From the NCBI RefSeq assembly GCF_035582795.1, contig NC_134366.1:141826256-141890255 (forward strand): a stretch of 64,000 bases of DNA, given 5' to 3'. The translations under genes were made by a program, and so were the position numbers. The stretch's first letter is position 1, and each line of letters begins with the position of its first letter. The notes under the pieces are model-generated. The model did no database searches. It was not told where the DNA came from and saw only the letters and a program-made list of their open reading frames with translations. Source of the stretch: Mycteria americana (Eukaryota > Chordata > Aves > Ciconiiformes > Ciconiidae). Below are positions 52,290 to 61,503 of this stretch, in pieces.

Positions 52290-53250
52290 TTCCTTGATGT
52301 GACATCCACCAAGACGACTCAACAAAGATCCTCTCCCTGCAGTGCCATGCAGTAAAGATGCGTGGGATTTATTGTGAGATGCCAGGGCAACAAAGAGAAT
52401 TTTGGGATTGTGTAGAACTTTTGATGGGATGTGTTGAGAAGGAACGACAGTGGGGAAAGGAAGGGATCACGGTAGACTGGGTAGGAACAATGGAACAGTG
52501 AATGCCAGCCACGAGAGAGAAAGAGAGAGAGAGAGATACCGTGGTCTGAGAGACCCATGGGTCTGGCTGCCAAAAAGTGGAGAGACCAGGGTCTGGGAAC
52601 CATGCTTAAACTGAGAGTGTAAGGCCTGATACTGGAGAGCCTGTAATGTGTGTGTACACGCAAGACAGGTATCAAACTGAAGTCAGACTAGCTGACGGGT
52701 AGGAAGAGAGGTCAGAGTGCCAGCCTCCAGAGTGGGACCACAAGTCACAGCTGAGGGTCTAGGGGCTGAGCAACTAGAGGAGACCGGGATCTAGGGGCCA
52801 GCTATGGGACAGTCGTATGTTATGTGTGTATGTTGAACTTCAGTCCTGATCAGATGGAGAGGAGAGAGAAGATGGGACTATCTGTGCTGTTCATACTTAT
52901 GTGAAAACTGTTTGTGTTGATGGGGGTAGCAGTATAGGCCCTTCTCACCGTGCAATCTGTGTGGTTGGCCACATGCGTATTGTTTGCATCGTGTGTGTGT
53001 GTATGCATGTGCACCTATTGGGAATACATGCTCTACCTCGCTGCTGGCTGGACGTAGGGACATGGAGCTGCCGGAACCTTGTCTTTGTAGGGATGGAACA
53101 AGAGAAGTTTTGAAGTCCATCAGATTCATCTGCCTCTAACTGCACTGTTACATGGTCCATGTGGCAGACCCCGTCTGGCTCACCCACCAAGATAGGGTAG
53201 TGACAGACTGGACCTTGCTGTAGCCTTTCCAACTCAATGGAGTCGAAGAG
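52290..53250. mobile_element. GC-richer block, probably an old LTR-retrotransposon-derived repeat, family unresolved
   Basis: Composition changes sharply from the AT-rich surroundings to a mix rich in GGGA, CCAGGGTCTGGGAACC-type words and TGTGTG, and returns to AT-rich near 53250. It includes a (GA)n stretch (52513-52537), a short (GT)6 (52991-53002) and a conserved-looking run with GGCAGACCCCGTCTGGCTCA. I have an impression of having seen similar blocks interspersed in other bird genomes. No coding motif, no TG...CA ends and no target duplication could be fixed, so orientation and class are left open. Open frames of up to 125 codons occur on the minus strand but with no recognised domain. 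Confidence 0.35.
52513..52537. repeat. Purine microsatellite (GA)n, slightly interrupted
   Basis: GAGAGAGAAAGAGAGAGAGA pattern with one AA interruption. Confidence 0.8.
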
Positions 53251-56200
53251 ATGAAGTAGGTAATGAATGATAAAACTTGATAGTAAGTTAGGCTTCATTA
53301 CTCTTTCTGCTTGTGAAACCAACAGTTCATATGACTATTCTAACTGAGTTTTTTTGTTGTTGTTGGTTTTGTTTTTTTTTTTTTTAAACTAGAAGGATAA
53401 TATCATGTCTGGACAATACAAAGTATTTTACTGGTATTTCATGGGTTGTATTAGAATCAAACGAACTTTGGGCTGAATGCAGCTTTTTCTCTTTCTGTTG
53501 CTTTCATTGTATTCAGAGATCTTGAGTTCAAGTAACAGGGGCAATACCCAGGCATCAATAAATGGCTTTTTATTATTTAAGTATTTTGATGTTTTTGATT
53601 ATTTCCTTTCTTTCACACCTATAAATTTAGATAAACTAATATTTATGCTTCAGCTAAGTTTAAAAATATATACACCTTGGAACTTTCTAGCAAGATAGAT
53701 CTTGCTACTGTCTTTGAACTTTTACTGACTTCTGAAGAAGTCAGTATTTGTGTTTTTGATTTTACAGAGGTTTTTCAATGCCTATTTAGAACAAGGTAAT
53801 ATAAGTTTTCCAGTAAAGCCTGTTGCAAAATGTTGCTATTTGACGTGCCATTTACCAGACTTTTAATTATTTTTTAGAAATGGTCATGGTACTCACAAAC
53901 TCCTTTTTGCTCAGTTGTGGTTTTTAGCATGCTTAATGTCTTAGAGGAAAACAATCAAAGCTGTAAAATTAGCCTTTGTTAGACAACTCAGAGAATCAAC
54001 TCTCTCCATGGGAAAACTACATTGAAGCACTGCATTCTTATTTAATTTGAGACAATGTGAACAGAGTTGAGAATTGTACCTTTTAATCCACAAAATGTAA
54101 TACTGTTTAAAGATTAAGTTTCAGAAATGTGTTTGTTAATGATAACTATAATATAATGTTTTGCTAGAAGTTTTTTTCAGATTTCAATTTAAAAAGTGTC
54201 AGCATTTCTTAAACTTGGATGTACAAAACTAGGTTCTCAAGTATATGTTAGCTATGCACAGCTCGATTATGAAAAATATTGCTTAATGCTTAAGATTGTG
54301 TACCAATTATTTTTGAAGATAAATTACCATTTTGAATCTAGTAGCTAAGTAATATTTAAAAGTTATGCTAGATCACTCAGGATGTCAGCATCTTCCCATG
54401 ACATACTCCTGAGACAATACAATTGTAGCTATAACCAGTCTGCAGTGCACATTCTGCCTCAAATAACTTCTTAGACCTACACAGACACTACTCATTCTCT
54501 GAAAGTGAGAGCAAAATTAACATTCCAAATAGAAAACATAAACTATTTTTAAAAAAAAAGAATAAATTGTTTTCTTGAATTAACACTAAATCAAGGAATA
54601 AAATGATGGCAAAGATAAACTTAAAAGATCTTGTTGATTTTTTCATTTAGTGAATTTAATCATAATGCTATCTGAACACATTTACATACAATGTGCATGG
54701 ACTGGGGGGTGTTGTCTCTGAAATTTTATTTTACAACTAGAATGCACTTCTTTTTAATCTCTGCATTTCTTTGTCACTTTTAATATCTCTGGTGATTCTT
54801 GAAATATGTGGTGGTGCAAATATGACCTGTCGTTTCAAAAAATGGACTGATTGAATCTGTCAGACTGGTGGAATTTACAGTAAATTCACTGCAGCACAAG
54901 TGAAACCATGAGAAGTTTTATTTTCTTAAATAGCTGAATGTAAGAGTCCTCTCTTTTCATCAAAATACTATCTTGCCTTTAAGTACAAAAGAAGAAAGTT
55001 CATTTATAAACACTCTGCATAGTAGATTCAGTTAGAATACTTACATTAATATAAATCCATTTTTAAGTATCCAAATGAGAGCAGAAATACTTTCAACAAA
55101 AATTGAAACAGCTGAGTACTTTTAAAATGTTTGGCTGTAAATCCTTTCTTAAGCAATATATGTTGAATATTGTACTGACCTACAGAAAAACAAAGATTTT
55201 GTTCTGGGAAGTCCAAAATGACTTCTTTTATTTTCTTGATTCCATTTATTTTGAAAATAGAATGTTGACTATTAAATCAGAGACCCTTACAACAGAATCT
55301 GTTAAATGAAAATGAAACACACTGGTGTATTCAGCAAAGGTTTAGTAATTTGTCAAATACAACATTTAAGGTATATAATTGTCCTTTTTTGGTCACTGTC
55401 TTATTTAAAACATGCTGACCACATATTTTTTACAACAATATAGAATAAAATATGACATTTTTTTCTGAGCTATGTTACAGTGAGTGATTGTTTTCTATAG
55501 ATAGACATTTCTTTCTTCTTTGTAATGAATTTTGTTGTACTTTGTAGCTTGTCAGTGTTTGACTGAGGACATTTTCCTTGTGAAGGCAGACATGTTTCAG
55601 TGCCTATTTTGCTATGTTAAACCTAATAGTTAACTTTGTTACTGTGCCTGTATGAATACTAACACTGTAATAAAAATAATTTTAATAGTTCTGTGAAGCA
55701 GACCACATAAACCAAGACATTTATTTTCATTGAAGGCTTGTGCTAATTTTTTATTAAGAGATACATTAAACATTGATACATCCAACCTCTGATTGAACCT
55801 TCAGAGTTGTCACATATAGGGGTAGCTGAAGATTTATTATGCAATATAAAATTAGGCGTATACAGTAAGCTTTATAATAAATGACCTTTGCAGACTGGAG
55901 ATTGCCACATAGAATAGTTTCTTTTGTTGCACAGTAGAAAGGGATTTGAAAAAAGAAATATGAAGACATGGAAGTTGGAAATCCTAAAATGAAAAAACAT
56001 TCTAAAAGAAAAATCCAAAATTGTTTCCTGTTGAGAAAACGTATTCTAGAAAGTCTGTCTTTCAGTGATGGAAAGTCGAAATATGGTAGACGACAGACAA
56101 ACATACTTTGGCAACATTTTTTTGACAAGCTATAGATAGGAATACTATGAAATGATGAGATAATAAGTCTGACCGACGTAGATTTTTGTAATATATCAAT

Positions 56201-56419
56201 AAATGCTTGTTAAAGATTTATTAAAAAGCTCACTACAAAAATATTTCTCTGGTGCATATAACGTATAAGTTAATGGAAAAATAAGATAACTTGGTAGAAG
56301 AAAATATATATTAAGTAGTAAGGAATAATATAGAATGGCAGAATGGTTAGGTTCTTTGTAGTGCATTTAGATCATTACTTATTCTTATCTCTGTCTTTTC
56401 TGTCAACTTAAATACACAG
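53251..56419. other. Probable intron, no gene feature
   Basis: AT-rich sequence with a T14 run (53372-53385) and no recognised mobile element. The last 40 bases form a pyrimidine-rich acceptor tract ending AATACACAG. Confidence 0.35.
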
Positions 56420-56557
56420 CTGGAAGACCACAAGACAATTGTTCAGCAGCACAGGCAGCCTTCAGTGGACAATCAGAATGTGCCTACAGCTGAAGAAGCT
56501 CGCTGGCGTGATGTCTTTGTCGCTCCTAAATCTGATTTCACAGAACTTGAAAAGAAG
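56420..56557 (+). CDS. Probable internal coding exon of the same unidentified protein
   Basis: A 138-base segment is preceded by a good pyrimidine tract and ACACAG and followed by GTACGT, a strong donor. It reads as 46 whole codons in phase 0, beginning LEDHKTIVQQHRQ, passing through AEEARWRDVFVAPKSDF and ending TELEKK. The first and last parts look helical and charged, the middle more like a linker. The end of the 37635-37712 exon (KSDLTE) joins to LEDHK in frame. The gap between the two is about 18.7 kb. A second frame is open as well (70 codons, running through the donor), but the phase-0 peptide fits the neighbour better. I do not recognise the protein. Distance to the next candidate exon is about 4-5 kb. 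Confidence 0.55.
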
Positions 56558-57879
56558 GTACGTCAAAGCTTTAATACAGCTCAGCCACAAAACAGGAGTG
56601 ACAAAAGATCTCATAACAAAACTATCAAAAGCAACATGCAAAGTATTTTGAAAATGATTCTGTGTATGAAGCCTAAATAAATTTTGATTTTATTTACTTT
56701 TGACTGTGGAAACCCCATTAATTACACTGAAGTATACTTATACATGGTGGGAAAAAAGCTCTAAGTAAAACCACTGCTTTCTTCTTGATTAGTTCACTGT
56801 AAAAAAATCATATGACTTTCATGAACTAACACCTAGAAACATTATAAAGGAAGATATGCAATTGTGTAGCTCATCTTATACTGAGTAAAATTAATAGACC
56901 TGGGTGTAGACTTCGTTTACTTTTGAAGAAGAGAAAATGTGGCGGTATGTGAGAATGGCAAGTTTCTCTCTATTTAAATTCAAACATTTTGCAAATGTAG
57001 GTCTACAAAGTTACCAGTTTAAGGACAAGACTTTTATTACAGAGTATTTAGATCCATAACTAGCACTTTATTTGTACCAGAATCTATATCAGAATAAATA
57101 AAATTAAAAATATAATTAAAACTGTCAAGCTGAGACTATTTTAAAGAATAGAGTTGCTATAGTTCCTTTCCCTCTGTGAAATGAGTTGGTAATGCCTTTG
57201 CTGTAAGTAATGGACTAGTGATGTGTCACTGGAATTGTGTACAGTGCTGTTTACAACCTTTGACAATCTCACGCCCCCAAGACCTCCACCATTTCATGAT
57301 AAGCTAGTGGCAGATTGTCTAAATAAAGAGTAATAGTATGCACTACTGCTACCCATGATGCATTTGGTTAGGATATAGAGGCTTCATGGAAGGTAGTCAT
57401 TTTGTTTTATTTCATAAAAATGAAAACATCTACTTGTTGCAGTCTGGCAACTGGATACATGGAATAGGTGTTCTAAAGGCTATTGAAAATAGTAATAATT
57501 TTTAATTAGGTAACAATACCAACAGAAACTAGAAAATTAGGAAACATATAATTTTAATGAATAAAATCTACAGAGACTTGGATTATTAAACTGATGGACA
57601 CTTGTCTCCATTACATGTAGTATGCATAGACTGTACCATCCAAGGTTATCAGCTTCTGCATAACTGCTTTGCTGAGGAAACAGGGAAAAGGAGTTTGCCT
57701 GAGTGCACACACATCTCCAGGGCAATTTCTCAGCCTCAGTTGGGTTTTGTCTACATACAATGTCTATGCAGTATAACCTAGATCATAATGTCTCCAAATT
57801 TTCACTTGCTGTTGTTCACAATGACAGTTTTGAAAATTGTAAATTCATTAACTTTAGTTTTCAGCTGGTATAAATGTCA
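56558..57879. other. Probable intron, no feature
   Basis: AT-rich sequence between the exon-like segment and the LTR, with no recognisable element. Confidence 0.35.
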
Positions 57880-57884
57880 CTTCA
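57880..57884. repeat. Target-site duplication, left copy (CTTCA)
   Basis: Five bases immediately before the LTR, repeated exactly at 58453-58457. Confidence 0.8.
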
Positions 57885-58012
57885 TATCATGGTTTAACCC
57901 CAGCCAGCAACTAAGCACCACACAGCTGCTCGCTCACTCCCCCTCCCAGTGGGATGAGGGAGAGAATCGGAAGAGTAAAAGTGAGAAAACTCATGAGTTG
58001 AGATAAGAACAG

Positions 58013-58018
58013 TTTAAT
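58013..58018 (-). terminator. LTR polyadenylation signal (ATTAAA on minus strand)
   Basis: TTTAAT on the plus strand, in the same context as in the LTR at 5369-5945. Confidence 0.6.
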
Positions 58019-58040
58019 AATTGAAATAAAATAAAGTAAA

Positions 58041-58088
58041 ATAATAATAGAACAACAATAACAACAACAACAACAATAATAATAGAAT
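58041..58088. repeat. AAC/AAT trinucleotide repeat inside the LTR
   Basis: Mixed ATA, ACA and AAC units (AATAATAATAGAACAACAAT and following). It is absent from the other two LTR copies, so it arose after insertion. Confidence 0.85.
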
Positions 58089-58452
58089 ATACAAAGCAAA
58101 TTATGCACAATGCAATTGCTCACCACCCACTGACTGATCCCAGCCAGTCCCCGAGCAGCAGTCACTGCTCCCCCGCCAACTCCCCCAGTTTCTATACTGA
58201 GCATGATGTCATATGGTATGGAATAGCCCTTTGGCCAGTTTGGGTCAGCTGTCTTGGCTGTGCCCCCTCCCAGCTTCTTGTGCACCTGGCAGAGCATGAG
58301 AAGCTAGAAAGCCTTGACTTAGTGTAAGCACTACTGAGCAACAACTAAAACATCAGTGTGTTATCAACATTATTCTCATACTAAATCCAAAACGCAGCAC
58401 TATACCAGCTACTAGGAAGAAAATTAACTCTATCCCAGCCAAAACGAGGACA

Positions 58453-58457
58453 CTTCA
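58453..58457. repeat. Target-site duplication, right copy (CTTCA)
   Basis: Exact copy of 57880-57884 directly after the LTR. Confidence 0.8.
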
Positions 58458-60641
58458 AAACTTACAATTTTATAGCTGGTGAAAGATTTATTTATTTTTT
58501 TTTAAAATGTACTCGGAATACTTCTACGTGTTGCAGTACGAGATCCACAGCTACTCACAATAAGCATCTGGAGCGACCACTTCTTGTCTTCTGGAAGGGG
58601 TCTTGATACACATTTACAGAAATTGAATGGCTTGACTGAACCATGGTGCAAACTACCACTGTGAATGGCAGCACTTTCAACAGTATGCCCTGCTTGTTTT
58701 CATTTGGAACTGATAGCAGTAATTTATTTTGTTTCTTCTACGTGCTGCTGTATTAACAAGAGGTGATAATACCTCTTCGGTACGTGAGGGAGCATCCACT
58801 GTTTTGCTTTTGTCAGACAAGTTTGTTTTATATTATGGTCACCCAAAATATTTAACTGGAACCAAAAACTTTGTTTTCCATTGTTAGGCATATGATAGAT
58901 CAGGCTAAAAGAAAAAATAATACAGGTGATACCAGGTGATACCAGGAGATACCAGGTGAGTCAACTGTCTATCTTATAAGTTAGAGTTTAATGTCATAGA
59001 TTGTTCTTCCTTTCAATATCCTGCCACTTTACTAAGTGGTGTTCTTTCCTCTGGTCATTTTTTTGTATAGTCTGAGTAGTGGCAGCTGAGGAGAGCACTA
59101 GAAAAGAATCCTTTCAAAACGTGATGCAAGAACTCTCAAATATTTTGTACATTCAGTTGCTCTATGAAATGTACATGTAATATCCTATATGTATAATAAT
59201 TCAAGATAGATTGCTATGTGTAAAATACAGGAATCTGAATGCTGCATAACTTGTGGATTATTATTTTCTCCGTCTTAAACACTGATTCTTGATTTTCCTC
59301 TAGTATTGCAGAACTTTGTCATTTGGCTATAAAATATGAATTTTCTGGTAAAGGAATTAATATCTTGTGATAGTCAAAGGAGACTTTTCTTGTTTTAAAA
59401 CAGGAAACTTTGATTCTATCCTTAATTTTTTTTTTTTAGTTCCTTTTATATACCCTTGTTATAAATGGGGAAGCAGATGGAGTGACTGTAGGGATCTGCA
59501 TACAGGGCAAATGATCCCTACATATTTGTGGGGAGAAAATGGCCACATGTCTACAATGGAGCTGACAGGTCATTGCCAAGCTCTAGGGGACAGAATTAAT
59601 ACAAGCGTAGTCACAGGTCTATGTCCATACATGCATTTCTTAGCAGTGTCTCATCTCCCTACCAGGACAAAATTGCATACGCTCGCCCTTCCCTGAGAAG
59701 AAAACAAAGTGAATAATTGTGATCGTTGAGGGAATTAGGACTGCAAAGCATGTTACCAACTGCACTTGCTCCACGTGATAGACCTGACAAATTATCAGTC
59801 AAGGTCAAGATATGAATATAAATATTTTTGCTTTTGTGTCTCCTCATCAAGAAACAGATTGCAGCTATAATTCCTAGCTTTTATATAGTCTTTCTTCCCC
59901 CTTTTTTTTTCATCCTTGTTCCTATACCCATTTAAAACCTTTCATCATAAATGTCATGGCTATTACGTATTGTAGACAAAATGGATGAATGTGAAGAATG
60001 ATATCAGAAATGCCCATACCTTTCTAATACTATGTCTGCTGCTGGACTTTTCAATTTACTCTTTTTGGGCAGTTTGCTTTAGAAGGATGAATAGAATGAT
60101 GGAGGTCTGTCTGGCTCAGTTTCAGCCAGCTAAGTTAGTAACTAGGATGAACAGGAAGCCTATATTTCTAAAGTTTTCCTTTTTCTTCACATTTTTTCTT
60201 TAACACTTCTTTTACTTAGCAGCAGAACAGCAACAAAATTGCCTCAATGGCAGATGTAGTCCCTTGATACCAAGATTCTGGAAACACTCGTTGTGGATTT
60301 GGGGTATAGGAAAGTTAGAATTTCTTTCCCTTTTTGTAACTAATTGCAGAGTCCTTGAAAAAAGATGAAACAGAACAGAATGGCAATTGCCTTGTTGTGG
60401 CATCCCACAGTCTTTGTTTTTTCTTACAGAGTCATATGGTAGATTGCAGCTGAATTTTCTCAGTTGTGTGCTGATTTAGACTGTTGTTATACTTCTGTAG
60501 AAAAGCGATCATTTTCATTTATAGAGATTTTAATTAGCTCTCCTCAGTATTTCAACAGTTACTAATTCCTTGAAGAAGTTTATTCTCATTGATGAGTTTT
60601 TGTGTTTTGTAAACCCCTTGGGTTTTGGGGTTTTTTTGTAG
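58458..60641. other. Probable intron, no gene feature
   Basis: AT-rich sequence with the 10-bp tandem repeat at 58923-58960. The final bases are a T-rich acceptor-like tract (GGGGTTTTTTTGTAG). Confidence 0.35.
58923..58960. repeat. Tandem repeat of a 10-bp unit CAGGTGATAC
   Basis: Two exact units, one with a single change (CAGGAGATAC), and a partial fourth (CAGGTGAG). The units contain donor-like CAG/GTGA words, but the sequence before them is purine-rich and not acceptor-like. Confidence 0.85.
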
Positions 60642-60680
60642 GCAAAGAAACTTTTGGATACACTGATTCACTCAATAGAA
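60642..60680 (+). CDS. Weak candidate exon: AKKLLDTLIHSIE
   Basis: After a T-rich tract and GTAG, 13 codons read AKKLLDTLIHSIE up to a weak donor-like GTGAAG. The phase (0/0) fits the other exon-like segments, and the peptide is amphipathic and helical in style. The donor is poor, the segment is very short, and a repeat-like block starts right after it. It could well be chance. Confidence 0.2.
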
Positions 60681-60684
60681 GTGA

Positions 60685-61015
60685 AGCTGCCACAGTGGGC
60701 GTCCCCAGGCCCAGCCAGCAGCAGGACTGAGCCCATATTTGCAACAGGCACACAAGCACACCTACACACAATGCATATACATATATAAGTTGCCGGCCAC
60801 ACAGATCAATGCAGACAGAAAACACAGGACTCATACAAACACAAATAGCACCGAAGGCCTTATCCTGTTTCCTTCTCTGGCTGATCAGGATGAAAGCCAA
60901 TTAGTGGAAAATATATACATATATGTACATATATACAGCGTGGATCCCTCCAATACCTGGAGCTTACACTCTGCCTGTGCAATCAGAGTATGGGCAGAAA
61001 TGTGCCCCATCATGT
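60685..61015. mobile_element. Repeat-like block of unresolved family
   Basis: A more GC-rich stretch with GTCCCCAGGCCCAGCCAGCA (60700-60719), CA-rich words (CACACAAGCACACCTACACA) and a TATATACATATATGTACATA palindromic core (60911-60930), ending near GGGCAGAAATGTGCCCC. The composition stands out from both flanks and it has the feel of an interspersed repeat. I could not fix termini, duplication or family. Confidence 0.3.
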
Positions 61016-61175
61016 GAGCTTGTAGAACTTTTGCCTTTTTAGAGGAGGTATAAAGGATGTGTTCATTTCTTGCTCTTGCTCAACAAAAGGATATATAATG
61101 TGGAATACAGGTTTCTGTAAGATACAACACTTCTTTCAGTGCTGGGTTTTTTAACTGTTATTATTTTTATTTTAG

Positions 61176-61226
61176 AAAGAGGAGCTGACAAGTTGTTCTG
61201 GACTTCAAAATGAGCTTTTATATCTA
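61176..61226 (+). CDS. Weak candidate exon: KEELTSCSGLQNELLYLI
   Basis: A T-rich tract ending TTTTAG is followed by codons reading KEELTSCSGLQNELLYL. The frame stays open to a TAA at 61280. The donor is unclear (GTCAAG after ATA, or GTTAAG after CAA, both weak), so the right end is approximate. The leucine-rich, charged peptide resembles the neighbouring exon-like segments, but splice support is thin. Confidence 0.25.
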
Positions 61227-61443
61227 ATAGTCAAGTTAAGGATGGCAACCTTCTGGAGTTCTTCAGGAAAGTCCAGTCTGTAATTTGAGATTTCCAGGGG
61301 GCATATATATTTTACATAGAGAGAAGATCACCTCAGTGTTGTTATTTCTGTTTTGATTTCTGATGGGATCATTAACAGTTCAAGCTGCTGCATGGTCTTT
61401 GTATGATTAGGGTTTTTTTTCCCGGTAATTTCTTTCTTTTCAG

Positions 61444-61503
61444 AAGGAATTATCAACCTCTGAGGAAAACACAGATTCTGTTGACACATCTCTGTCTCAG
61501 TGA
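61444..61503 (+). CDS. Probable last coding exon with stop codon
   Basis: A strong acceptor (TTTCTTTCTTTTCAG) is followed by 19 codons in phase 0 reading KELSTSEENTDSVDTSLSQ and then TGA at 61501-61503. The acidic, serine-rich tail is typical of a protein C-terminus. The phase agrees with the ends of the exons at 37635-37712 and 56420-56557. No AATAAA was found in the following 2.5 kb; the nearest variant signal noted is ATTAAA at 62888-62893. Alternatively this could be an internal pseudo-exon. The gene remains unidentified. Confidence 0.45.
   Translation, partial: KELSTSEENTDSVDTSLSQ

Larger units (their letters stand above)
57885..58452 (-). mobile_element. Solo LTR of the avian ERV family, minus strand, with microsatellite expansion
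   Basis: A 568-bp element of the same family and orientation as 5369-5945. On its own strand it starts TGTCCTCGTTTTGGCTGGGA and ends CCATGATA, where the final TGACA has become TGATA. The conserved CTGTTC/ATTAAA signal (58013-58018) and the ATACCATATGACATCATGCT U3 motif are present, but the TATA box is worn to TATAGAAA. Between the polyadenylation signal and U3 the copy carries an expanded AAC/AAT stretch (58041-58088) in place of the sequence seen in the first LTR. The exact CTTCA duplication on both sides confirms a single integration followed by LTR recombination. It lies inside the probable intron after the 56420-56557 exon, opposite in orientation to the gene, as is usual for tolerated intronic LTRs. 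Confidence 0.9.

Noticed and set aside
58912..58960. Possible 30-base micro-exon ending in a strong CAG/GTGAGT-like donor
   Set aside because: The sequence before it is purine-rich with no acceptor tract, and the segment is a 10-bp tandem repeat.
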